A stretch of 28,024 nucleotides of DNA from assembly GCA_900549865.1 (NCBI GenBank), contig URPU01000021.1, forward strand, positions 1 to 28,024, written 5' to 3'. The stretch's first letter is position 1, and each line of letters opens with the position of its first letter. This document shows, one piece after another, positions 15,201-22,688 of this stretch. The notes below the pieces were generated by a model. That model searched no databases and was not told the origin of the DNA. It saw only the letters and a program-made list of their open reading frames with translations. Both the position numbers and the translations under genes were made by a program. This DNA comes from an uncultured Eubacteriales bacterium (GTDB taxonomy: Bacteria; Bacillota; Clostridia; Oscillospirales; Oscillospiraceae).

Positions 15201-15241
15201 ATGAGTAGGACTGAGTATGCGGACTACTCAATTCTGAGTAG
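15201..15241. promoter_or_regulatory. Cluster of four TGAGTAG heptamers, likely LuxR-type operator
   Basis: TGAGTAG occurs at 15202-15208 and 15235-15241, TGAGTAT at 15212-15218, and the inverted form CTACTCA at 15224-15230. The last two sites form a perfect dyad, CTACTCA-attc-TGAGTAG (15224-15241). Spacings of 10-11 bp put the sites on one face of the helix. The core TACTCA resembles heptamers bound by NarL/LuxR-type HTH proteins. The dyad centre is about 70 bp upstream of the predicted start of the carbamoyltransferase operon, a usual activator position. Confidence 0.65.
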
Positions 15242-15266
15242 AGAAAAAGATCACAATATCGGGTAA

Positions 15267-15295
15267 TTGCCGATCCGCCGCGCAGCGGTTAAAAT
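15267..15295 (+). promoter_or_regulatory. Promoter of the agmatine deiminase operon
   Basis: TTGCCG (15267-15272) and TAAAAT (15290-15295) are 17 bp apart. The transcript would start near 15302, with a 48-nt leader containing GGAGGGG before GTG 15350. The imperfect boxes and upstream heptamers fit an activator-dependent promoter. Confidence 0.6.
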
Positions 15296-15349
15296 AAACA
15301 CAAGCCAGGGAAAAAGGCTTAACTGCAACGTATATCGGAGGGGAAAACT

Positions 15350-16453
15350 GTGAAAAAATTCAAAAATTTTATGGACTGCTGGGATTATTCCACGGCAGAG
15401 CTGACCGCAATGGCGGAACTGACGATGCTGCTGAAAAAGGACGCGAAGGCGGGCAAGTGCCCCAAGCTGCTTGCCGGAGAGACGCTGGCCATGATCTTCA
15501 ACGGCAACTCCACGCGCACTAGAGTCTCCTTTGAGACAGCGTCTACTCAGCTTGGCGCACACGCGCAGTATCTGACCGGCGGCGAGGGCGGCGAGCTGCA
15601 CCTTGGCAAGCGGGAGACCATCGGCGACACCGCAAGAGTCATTTCCAGCATGGTGGACGGCATTGCAATGCGCTGGAGGCCGACGCTTGAGATGGAGGAG
15701 TTCGTGTCGAAATGCTCGGTCCCCTTCTTCAACGGCATGGATCACACCAGACACCCGACCCAGACGCTGTGCGACTTTATAACCATACTTGAAAACCTTC
15801 CTGAGGGCAAGGAGATAAAGGACGTCACGCTTGCATTCATCGGCGCGACCGGCGTGCGCGAGACCTCCGCGAACGACCTTGCGAAGCTGCTTCCGCGCTT
15901 TGGCGCAAACGTGATACTGTGCAGCCCCGAGGGCTATGAGCTGGGCGGCGAGAACGACCGCAATCCTCAGTGGATGATAGACAGGAACACCGAAAGGAGA
16001 AAGCAGGCCTGCACCGAGGGCGGTGGCAGCATCACGCTTACGCGCGACCCGAAGGAGGCTGTGGCAAACGCGGACTATGTCTATACCGGCTGCTTCTGCT
16101 ATGAGGGCACGGAGAGCAAGAGCGACTTTGAAATATACTACAGAGACTTTATCGACAAGGGTTATCAGGTGACGGAGGAGCTGCTGTCCATAAATCCCAG
16201 GGCAAAGACGATGCATTATCTGCCGGCGCTGCGCGGCAAGGAAATGACCGACTATGCGATGGACTTCGCAGGGTCGCTGCTGTGGACGGAAGCGGAGAAC
16301 CGGCTGCACACCCAGCGCGGACTGATGGCGTATCTGATGGGACCGCTTGCGCACAACTTTGACGCGGCACCCTTCACCGAGGAAGAGGCTGCGGCCAAGG
16401 CCAAGATCCGCGCGATGCGGGAGACATTCGGCACGGAGTATACGCACAAGTGA
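15350..16453 (+). CDS. ptcA: Putrescine/ornithine carbamoyltransferase family enzyme
   Basis: A 367-residue transcarbamylase, starting at GTG behind GGAGGGG. Carbamoyl-phosphate motifs are intact: NSTRTR (53-58) and HPTQ (135-138). Two substrate-site features are unusual. The OTC motif HCLP is HYLP here (289-292), losing the ornithine-pocket Cys, and the OTC SMG loop is replaced by TGCFCYEG (246-253). Because agmatine deiminase follows directly and carbamate kinase ends the operon, the likely reaction is phosphorolysis of N-carbamoylputrescine to putrescine and carbamoyl phosphate. The name is therefore partly contextual; ornithine or another amine remains possible. It is the first gene of the operon. 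Confidence 0.78.
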   Translation: MKKFKNFMDCWDYSTAELTAMAELTMLLKKDAKAGKCPKLLAGETLAMIFNGNSTRTRVSFETASTQLGAHAQYLTGGEGGELHLGKRETIGDTARVISSMVDGIAMRWRPTLEMEEFVSKCSVPFFNGMDHTRHPTQTLCDFITILENLPEGKEIKDVTLAFIGATGVRETSANDLAKLLPRFGANVILCSPEGYELGGENDRNPQWMIDRNTERRKQACTEGGGSITLTRDPKEAVANADYVYTGCFCYEGTESKSDFEIYYRDFIDKGYQVTEELLSINPRAKTMHYLPALRGKEMTDYAMDFAGSLLWTEAENRLHTQRGLMAYLMGPLAHNFDAAPFTEEEAAAKAKIRAMRETFGTEYTHK

Positions 16454-16460
16454 GAAAAAA

Positions 16461-16492
16461 CGGCCCCGGCGCGGCAAGCGCCGCCGGGGCCG
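16461..16492 (+). other. GC-rich intercistronic hairpin between carbamoyltransferase and agmatine deiminase genes
   Basis: CGGCCCCGGCG (16461-16471) pairs perfectly with CGCCGGGGCCG (16482-16492), with a 10-nt loop. A-rich rather than T-rich sequence follows, so full termination is unlikely. It could stabilise the upstream message or set the ratio of the two enzymes. Confidence 0.65.
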
Positions 16493-16532
16493 GGACAAAA
16501 ATAAATAATATAAAGCGAAGGAGAGAAAAGAT

Positions 16533-17672
16533 ATGTCATCTCAGTTACTCAGCACACTGCCCTTTGACGACGGCTTTGTAATGCCGGCAGAGTACGAGCC
16601 GCAGGAGGCGGTATGGCTCATGGTGGGCGGGCTGTATTCTCACTGGCACAGCGGCGGCTTTCCCATCCGCGCCACGCAGGTGGAGCTTGCAAAGGCGATA
16701 CTGTCCGCGGGAACAAAGGTCAACATTGCTGTGCCGCAGGAGCTCTACATGGAGGTGGAGTACATCTTCCGCGGCATAGACGTCAGTATTTACGAAATGA
16801 CGCTGGACAACTGCTGGCCCAGAGACAGCGGCGCGATAACCGTGAAAAATAGAAAGACAGGCGAGGTGCGCGGCGTGGACTTCAAGTTCAACGCATGGGG
16901 CGGCGATATGCACGGCGCGATGGTATGCTGGGCCAACGACGACCTCGCGGCGCGCAAGATGCTTCAGATAACGCAGATGGACCGCTACAGAGCGCCGTTT
17001 ATACTCGAGGGCGGCTCAATCGCTGTGGACGGCGAGGGCACGCTGATCACCACGGAAAGCTGCCTGCTCAACCCCAACCGCAACCCCCATCTCGACCGCG
17101 CGGGGATAGAAAAGACGCTGCATGATTATCTCGGCATAGAAAAGGTGATATGGCTCAAGCGCGGCATAGATCTGGGCGAGGGCGAGACAGACGGACATAT
17201 TGACGATATCTGCGCTTTCATCGGCCCGGCGGAGGTCGTGTGCTGCTACACCGAGGACAAGAGCAACGAGTACTACGAGACGTATAAGGAATGTTATGAG
17301 ATGCTGTGCCGGGCGACCGACGCGAAGGGCCGCAGGCTGAAGGTGCATAAGCTCCTTGCATGCGCGCCTTATAAGATCACGAAGGTGGAGGCCGAGACGG
17401 TGCTGGTCTCTCAGGGTGTCGGCTATGAGCCGGACGGCAAATGGAGGAAAGAGGGCGACAACGCCGTTCCCAGCTATGCAAACTTCCTTCTCACAAACGG
17501 CTCTCTCATCTTCCCAATCTACGGCGTTGAGACCGATCAGGCCGCGATCGACAACATTACGGAAATAGTCGCGGGCCGCTATAAGGTGATCCCGGTCAAT
17601 GCGAGAGAGATATCGCTGAACGGCGGTTCAATACACTGCTTTACCCAGCAGGTGTCCAAGGCCGGCGTATGA
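16533..17672 (+). CDS. aguA: Agmatine deiminase
   Basis: A 379-residue enzyme of the guanidine-modifying superfamily that hydrolyses agmatine to N-carbamoylputrescine and ammonia. The length equals that of well-studied bacterial AgDIs. Catalytic elements are all visible: DNCWPRDSGA (Asp98 region), the EGGSIAVDGEG strand, GETDGHIDDI (His near 221) and the nucleophile Cys369 in LNGGSIHCFTQQ near the C-terminus. GAAGGAGAG precedes the ATG. It lies between the carbamoyltransferase gene and two carrier genes. Together with carbamate kinase it makes an ATP-yielding agmatine catabolic route that also raises pH through ammonia release. Confidence 0.96.
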   Translation: MSSQLLSTLPFDDGFVMPAEYEPQEAVWLMVGGLYSHWHSGGFPIRATQVELAKAILSAGTKVNIAVPQELYMEVEYIFRGIDVSIYEMTLDNCWPRDSGAITVKNRKTGEVRGVDFKFNAWGGDMHGAMVCWANDDLAARKMLQITQMDRYRAPFILEGGSIAVDGEGTLITTESCLLNPNRNPHLDRAGIEKTLHDYLGIEKVIWLKRGIDLGEGETDGHIDDICAFIGPAEVVCCYTEDKSNEYYETYKECYEMLCRATDAKGRRLKVHKLLACAPYKITKVEAETVLVSQGVGYEPDGKWRKEGDNAVPSYANFLLTNGSLIFPIYGVETDQAAIDNITEIVAGRYKVIPVNAREISLNGGSIHCFTQQVSKAGV

Positions 17673-17701
17673 GCGGGCAGCGGATGAAAGGAGAAAAGTA
17701 A

Positions 17702-19066
17702 ATGGAACTTGGCGTACTGACACTGCTGCCGCCAGTGATAATTCTGGCAGTTGCACTCTACACGCGCAACACCACATCCTCGCTGCTGATAGGTGCGGCG
17801 GTCTGCTGCATCCTGCAATACGGCACGGGCTTTCTCGGCGGGTTCATAGACCTTATGTACGGCGTGGCCGGAAGCGCGGACACGGCATGGTATGTCATTT
17901 TTGTGCTGCTGTTCGGATGCCTGCTTGGCATATGGTCGCGCACGGGCGCGACGAAAGCGCTGGCAGAGATACTGTCCAAATATGCCACAAACAAGAGGCG
18001 GACCCTCGTGCTGACGTGGATAATCGGCGCACTGGTGTTCATTGACGACTTTACAAGCATTGCCGTGCGCGGCACGGTGACGGGACTGTACGATAAAAAC
18101 CGCATTCCGAGGACCCAACTGAGCTATATAACCGATGCGACAGGCTCTCCGCTGAACGCGCTGATTCCGATAGGAACATGGGGACTGTTCTACGCCTCTG
18201 TTTTCAACGGCTATGCAGAGATAACGGCTTACGGCGACGGCGTCGCCGTGTACGGAAAGCTCGTTCCGTTCCTGTTTTACAGCTGGGTGGCCATAATAAT
18301 AGCGCTGCTGTTTGCATTCGGTGTGATAAAGCCCTTCGGGAAGATGAAGGCGGCAGAACAGCTGGCGGAGGAGACAGGCCGCCTTTATTCCGCGGCGTCC
18401 GACGCACTGAACGCAGGCGAGGATGAGGAGCGGATAGAGCCGGCAAGAGCGAAAAAGCTCGTCGCGGGTCTGTTTATCCCGCTTATAACCTTCATCATTG
18501 TCGTGATAGTGAACGGCGATGTCATTACGGGGTCCTGGATAGCGCTGGCCGTGGCGTTCGTCATCTTCCTTGTGCTGCGCCTTGCAAGCTGGAAGGAGCT
18601 TATGGAGGCCTGCATGGGCGGCGCGGGCGATGTGCTGCCGATGGTGCTGATAGTGTTTGCGGCGTACATGGTGCGCGACTCGCTCATCGGTGTCGGAATG
18701 CCCGAATATGTGACGAGCGTGTGCGAACCGTTTATGAGCCCGCACATACTGCCCGTGCTGACGTTTGTCATGTGTGCGGTGCTGGCGTTCATGTCCGGCA
18801 CGAACTGGGGCTCGGGCCTGCCGGTGGCGGCAATAGTCATCCCTCTTGCCCCGGCGATAGGCGCAAACATGTTCCTCGTGCTTGCGGCGGTCGTGTCCGG
18901 CGCGGCCTTCGGTGCACACGCCTGCTTCTACTGCGATGTGACGGTCTTTACGGCCGGCATGACGAAGATAGACACGATGGAGCACGCGACCACGCAGCTT
19001 CCGCTGTGCCTTATCGGCGGCGCTGTGACGACACTGCTGTTTCTTGCGGCAGGCTTCATATTCTGA
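17702..19066 (+). CDS. NhaC-family carrier 1, putative agmatine/putrescine transporter
   Basis: A 454-residue membrane protein with about 11-12 hydrophobic spans. Characteristic motifs are VFIDDFTSIAVRG, SYITDATGSPLNALIPIGTWG, GTNWGSGLPVAAIVIPLAPAIGAN and GAHACFYCDVTVFTAG. These place it with NhaC-type (ion transporter superfamily) Na+/H+ antiporter relatives. A hydrophilic, Glu/Arg-rich loop (about 220-255) divides two halves. It starts 29 bp after aguA behind AAGGAG and is followed by a clear paralogue. In known agmatine operons this slot holds an APC-type antiporter (AguD), so substrate exchange of agmatine for putrescine is a contextual proposal. An ion or proton antiport role is the family-based alternative. 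Confidence 0.85.
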   Translation: MELGVLTLLPPVIILAVALYTRNTTSSLLIGAAVCCILQYGTGFLGGFIDLMYGVAGSADTAWYVIFVLLFGCLLGIWSRTGATKALAEILSKYATNKRRTLVLTWIIGALVFIDDFTSIAVRGTVTGLYDKNRIPRTQLSYITDATGSPLNALIPIGTWGLFYASVFNGYAEITAYGDGVAVYGKLVPFLFYSWVAIIIALLFAFGVIKPFGKMKAAEQLAEETGRLYSAASDALNAGEDEERIEPARAKKLVAGLFIPLITFIIVVIVNGDVITGSWIALAVAFVIFLVLRLASWKELMEACMGGAGDVLPMVLIVFAAYMVRDSLIGVGMPEYVTSVCEPFMSPHILPVLTFVMCAVLAFMSGTNWGSGLPVAAIVIPLAPAIGANMFLVLAAVVSGAAFGAHACFYCDVTVFTAGMTKIDTMEHATTQLPLCLIGGAVTTLLFLAAGFIF

Positions 19067-19087
19067 GGCAGACTGAGCGAGAAAACG

Positions 19088-19112
19088 GGGCGCGGGAGGA
19101 CGGCCCGCGCCC
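19088..19112 (+). other. GC-rich intercistronic hairpin between the two carrier genes
   Basis: GGGCGCGGG (19088-19096) pairs with CCCGCGCCC (19104-19112), with a 7-nt loop. No U-tract follows; AAGGAG for the next gene is a few bases downstream. It may tune relative expression of the paralogous carriers. Confidence 0.6.
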
Positions 19113-19130
19113 GAACGGGAAGGAGAAAAC

Positions 19131-20510
19131 ATGGACAGCCTGGGAATTCTTACACTGATCCCGCCGATAGCTATAATCGCGATAGCCGTGACGACGAAAA
19201 AGACGAGCTCATCACTGCTTATCGGGGTGCTGCTGTGCTGCGTGCTGCAAAGCGGCACGGGCTTTCTGGACACGTTCATCGACCTGATATACAGGGTCGG
19301 CACGTCCAGCGACACTATATGGATAATCGTATTTACGGCGATATTCGGCATTTTTATTCAGCTTATCTCGATTTCAAAGGGAGAAAGAGCATTCCTTTAT
19401 GCCATGGGGCGGCTTGCGAAAACACCTAGGAGGACGATGCTGCTGTCATGGATCGCGGGGCTGGTCGTGTTTTTCGACGATTATACGAGCGTCGCCATAC
19501 GCGGCATGATGACAAAGCTCTATGACCGGCAGAAGCTGCCGCGCGCGATGCTGAGCTACATCACGGACGCCACGGGCTCACCGCTGTGCATTCTCATCCC
19601 GTTCGGTACATGGGCGGTGTTTTATCAGTCGCTGTTTTCCGGCTATGCCGAGGTGACAAGTCTCGGCCCCGTTATGGACACGTATACAAAGGCTATCCCG
19701 CTGATGTTCTATGGCTGGGCGGCGCTTATAATCTCTCTTCTGGCCGCGTGCCAGCTGATAAAGCCGATGGGCGCAATGAAGAAGGCTTTCATCCGTGCGG
19801 AGACGACAGGTCAGCTGTACGGCCCGGAAAGCGCCGCCTACAACACCGGAGACGGCGGCGACATACCGGATGAGATGGGAAAAAAGGAATTTGTTCAGGG
19901 AGCTGTGTGCTTTCTCGTTCCGATACTTGTGCTTATAATAACCGCACTTGTCACGCTGGACGCGCTGAAAGCGGTCATTATCGCTGTGGGAGTTATGATA
20001 CCGCTCTATCTTGCGCAGCGCGTGGTGTCGTGGGGCGACATGATGGATGCAAGCATGAAGGGCATAGTGAGCATGACTTCAATGTCGGTAATAGTGTTCA
20101 TGGCGTACATGCTGAAGGAGGCCATAACCGATATCGGCCTGCCGGCCTACGTGATATCGCTCGTCGCGCCGGTGATGAGTCCGGCACTGCTGCCGCTGAT
20201 AACCTTCATGGCCTGCGTAGTTCTGACGTTCACGACAGGCTCAAACTGGGGCGGGACCGTCGGCGTGACAGCGATAGTCATACCGCTTGCGGCGGTCATG
20301 GGGGCCAATATGCCCTTGACGCTTGCGGCAATAGTATCGGGTGCGGCCTTCGGCGCGCATGTGTGCTTCTATACGGATGTGACGGTGTTTACCTCCACCA
20401 TGACGCGCATCGATAATCAGGAGCATGCTGTGACACAGCTTCCATACGGGCTGCTGGGAATGTTGATAAGCGCGGCGGCATATGCTGTAGCAGGGTATAT
20501 AGCCATATAA
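19131..20510 (+). CDS. NhaC-family carrier 2 (paralogue of carrier 1)
   Basis: A 459-residue polytopic membrane protein clearly homologous to the preceding gene product. Matching pairs include FFDDYTSVAIRG for FIDDFTSIAVRG, DATGSPLCILIPFGTW for DATGSPLNALIPIGTW, and GAAFGAHVCFYTDVTVFTS for GAAFGAHACFYCDVTVFTA. Differences in the loops and in the GTNWGSGLP/GSNWGGTVG segment suggest divergence of substrate or partner rather than a recent copy. It may work as a separate carrier or as a heteromer with the first. AAGGAG precedes the ATG. It is followed 48 bp later by carbamate kinase. Confidence 0.85.
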   Translation: MDSLGILTLIPPIAIIAIAVTTKKTSSSLLIGVLLCCVLQSGTGFLDTFIDLIYRVGTSSDTIWIIVFTAIFGIFIQLISISKGERAFLYAMGRLAKTPRRTMLLSWIAGLVVFFDDYTSVAIRGMMTKLYDRQKLPRAMLSYITDATGSPLCILIPFGTWAVFYQSLFSGYAEVTSLGPVMDTYTKAIPLMFYGWAALIISLLAACQLIKPMGAMKKAFIRAETTGQLYGPESAAYNTGDGGDIPDEMGKKEFVQGAVCFLVPILVLIITALVTLDALKAVIIAVGVMIPLYLAQRVVSWGDMMDASMKGIVSMTSMSVIVFMAYMLKEAITDIGLPAYVISLVAPVMSPALLPLITFMACVVLTFTTGSNWGGTVGVTAIVIPLAAVMGANMPLTLAAIVSGAAFGAHVCFYTDVTVFTSTMTRIDNQEHAVTQLPYGLLGMLISAAAYAVAGYIAI

Positions 20511-20558
20511 AAACATATTAAATCAAAAAATACGGATTTATGAGGATCGTCAGGGAAA

Positions 20559-21506
20559 ATGAATAAAATGAAAATCGTTGCGGCGCTGGGCGGGAACGCA
20601 TTACAGTCCGGCAGGGCGGAGCCGACGGCCGAGGCGCAGCTTGCCGTCGTGCAGGAGACCTGTGAGCGCCTGGCAGACCTTGCCGAAATGGGCTGTGAGC
20701 TGGTGGTGGTGCACGGAAACGGGCCGCAGGTCGGGCGCATACTGCTCGCCTCCGAGGCGGCGAAGGACGTCACGCCCGCGATGCCGTTCGACGTGTGCGG
20801 CGCGATGAGTCAGGGCTACATCGGATATCACCTCCAGCAGTCGCTGGGGCGGGCGCTGAAGGAGCGCGGGATAGATACGCCCGTGGTCACGCTGCTGACA
20901 CAGATGGTCGTGGACGCGGACGACCCCGGCTTCAAAAGCCCCACAAAGCCCATCGGCCCGTTTTACTCCGAGCAGGAGGCGCAGGCGCTTGCCGCGGAGA
21001 AGGGCTACACCATGAAGGAGGACGCGGGGCGCGGCTGGCGCCGCGTTGTGGCCTCGCCCATACCGGCGGAGATAGTCGAGCTGGACAGCATAAAGGAGCT
21101 TATCGGCTCGGCCGTCGTGATAACCTGCGGCGGGGGCGGGATACCGGTGCTGCGCCGGGAGGACGGCGCGCTTGAGGGCGTGGCCGCCGTGATAGACAAG
21201 GACTTCGCCGCGGAGCTGCTTGCCGAGAGCATAGACGCCGACATGCTGCTCATCCTCACCGAGGTGGAGCGAGTCGCGCTGAACTTCAACAAGCCTGACC
21301 AGAAGGAGCTTTCATCCTTGACGCTTGCCGAGGCGGAGAGATACTGCGCCGAGGGGCAGTTCGCGCCCGGCTCCATGCTGCCGAAGGTGCGCGCGGCGAT
21401 GCGCTTCGCCGCGGCCTATCCCGGACGGCGCGCCGTCATAACCTCGCTTGCCAAGGCGGCGGAGGCGCTGAACGGCGAGACCGGCACGGTGATAACCGCG
21501 GAATAA
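20559..21506 (+). CDS. arcC: Carbamate kinase
   Basis: A 315-residue kinase that transfers phosphate from carbamoyl phosphate to ADP, giving ATP and carbamate (which decays to CO2 and ammonia). It shows the family opening VAALGGNALQ, the VVHGNGPQVG loop, the ITCGGGGIPV motif, and the C-terminal MLPKVRAAMRF segment. ATG 20559 and ATG 20568 are both possible starts; the weak AGGG site does not decide. It is the last gene of the operon and supplies the energy-yielding step of agmatine breakdown. The hairpin at 21551-21587 follows. Confidence 0.95.
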   Translation: MNKMKIVAALGGNALQSGRAEPTAEAQLAVVQETCERLADLAEMGCELVVVHGNGPQVGRILLASEAAKDVTPAMPFDVCGAMSQGYIGYHLQQSLGRALKERGIDTPVVTLLTQMVVDADDPGFKSPTKPIGPFYSEQEAQALAAEKGYTMKEDAGRGWRRVVASPIPAEIVELDSIKELIGSAVVITCGGGGIPVLRREDGALEGVAAVIDKDFAAELLAESIDADMLLILTEVERVALNFNKPDQKELSSLTLAEAERYCAEGQFAPGSMLPKVRAAMRFAAAYPGRRAVITSLAKAAEALNGETGTVITAE

Positions 21507-21550
21507 ATTTACCGCCGGATCAATTTATCACTATATTCACTCCAATAAAA

Positions 21551-21587
21551 CTCACAGGCCCGGAACCAAAAGTTCCGGGCCTGTGAG
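21551..21587. terminator. Strong hairpin terminator between carbamate kinase and hydrolase genes
   Basis: Perfect 16-bp stem CTCACAGGCCCGGAAC (21551-21566) with GTTCCGGGCCTGTGAG (21572-21587) and a CAAAA loop. On the minus strand TTTTATT follows directly, so it is a good terminator for the hydrolase gene. On the plus strand the tail is weaker (CATTTG), but the stem probably also ends the agmatine operon. Confidence 0.88.
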
Positions 21588-21600
21588 CATTTGACAGCCC

Positions 21601-22527
21601 TTACGCGAGCACGCCCTCTGCGAAGGAGATGAGACCGGCCTCGACCTCGTCGCGGAGCTCCAGCTCGTTATGTATCTCATGGCGATAGCCGCTGTAGGCC
21701 TTGACGGACACGCGGTTGCCGCTTTCGGCAAGGAGGTTCGCCACGTGGTAAAGCCCCTCGCCGTAGTTGCCGCAGGGGTCCTGATCGCCGGAGATGAGGT
21801 ACACAGGGAGGCCTGACGGTACCATTGCCGCCCACTCCGGGTTCTCGATGAAATGATAGAGCTCAACAAGATCCCACACAAGCTCCAGCGTCGTGTCGAA
21901 GGTGTTGAACATGTCGCCGCCGTGGTCCGCGACGATGTCGGGGTTGACGGCGATCCAGTCGGCAGGGCCGTTGGGGCTTTCTATCCGGTCGGTCATGCCG
22001 GTGAACACCTTGCCGAACCACTCGCCGGAGGGCTGGTACGGGTCGGCGGCCAGAGCGGCGCGGATGCCGGGGTCGTCATACTCAAGCTCACAGCCCTTGA
22101 ACTGGCTGACAAGGCCGCAGAGCATGAGCCCGGCCAGATCCTCGCCGTACAGCGCGGCATAGGCGCGCCCCAGCATGGAGCCCCAGCTGTGGCCGAAAAC
22201 AAAGTAGGGAAGCTGGGGATAGTCGGCGCGGGCGATGTCGTGCAGGCTTTTTTCATCCTTCAAATAGGTCATGTAGCCGCCGGAATGAGGGTCGCCCAGC
22301 GTGCCGCCGTCATAGCCGGTCTTGCCGTGGCCGATATGATCGTCGGCGTAGACGACGAAGCCCGCGGCCTGAAACTTGCTTATCATGTGCAGATAGCGGC
22401 GGGAATGCTCACCAAAGCCGTGGATGAGCTGCAGCACGGCGCGCGGCTTGCCGAGCGGGGTATAGGCCCACGCCTTGATGGTATCTCTGCCGTTCGCAGA
22501 GGGGAAGCTGATCTCTCTGATGGACAT
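21601..22527 (-). CDS. Alpha/beta hydrolase, lysophospholipase/monoacylglycerol-lipase type
   Basis: A 308-residue serine hydrolase without a signal peptide. The oxyanion motif HGFGEHSRRY (from 36) and the nucleophile elbow GHSWGS (Ser114) are typical of monoglyceride lipases and bacterial PldB relatives. The acid is in SGDQDP (Asp250), and the base is His283 in the GYRHEIHNE motif. It probably cleaves lysophospholipids, monoacylglycerols or related esters. Start ATG 22527 follows AAGGAGG. It has its own promoter at 22591-22620 and is separated by a terminator from the acyl-CoA synthetase gene upstream. Release of fatty acids would feed that synthetase, but this link is only contextual. Confidence 0.9.
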   Translation of the reverse strand: MSIREISFPSANGRDTIKAWAYTPLGKPRAVLQLIHGFGEHSRRYLHMISKFQAAGFVVYADDHIGHGKTGYDGGTLGDPHSGGYMTYLKDEKSLHDIARADYPQLPYFVFGHSWGSMLGRAYAALYGEDLAGLMLCGLVSQFKGCELEYDDPGIRAALAADPYQPSGEWFGKVFTGMTDRIESPNGPADWIAVNPDIVADHGGDMFNTFDTTLELVWDLVELYHFIENPEWAAMVPSGLPVYLISGDQDPCGNYGEGLYHVANLLAESGNRVSVKAYSGYRHEIHNELELRDEVEAGLISFAEGVLA

Positions 22528-22590
22528 GTAAATTCCTCCTTATATTCATAATATTGCCGGTTGCCCCGCAGGCGGGGGCGATATACGGCC

Positions 22591-22620
22591 ATCATAAACG
22601 ATAAAGGCCGCGCGTGTCAA
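22591..22620 (-). promoter_or_regulatory. Promoter of the alpha/beta hydrolase gene
   Basis: On the minus strand TTGACA (22620-22615) and TATGAT (22596-22591) are 18 bp apart, leaving a leader of about 55 nt. It lies immediately beyond the terminator of the acyl-CoA synthetase gene. Confidence 0.82.
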
Positions 22621-22637
22621 TAGATGGTATAAAAACA

Positions 22638-22666
22638 ACGCCGCCCGGCAGTTCAACGGGCGGCGT
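22638..22666 (-). terminator. Intrinsic terminator of the acyl-CoA synthetase operon
   Basis: ACGCCGCCCG (22638-22647) and CGGGCGGCGT (22657-22666) form a 10-bp stem with a 9-nt loop. On the minus strand TTGTTTTTATA follows, a usable U-tract. It is 22 bp beyond the stop codon. Confidence 0.85.
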
Positions 22667-22688
22667 AAGACGTGCTGTTATACTTTAT

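Noticed and set aside
17579..19351. 590-codon minus-strand open frame
   Set aside because: Antisense to the first NhaC-type carrier; low-complexity Arg/His/Gln-rich translation.
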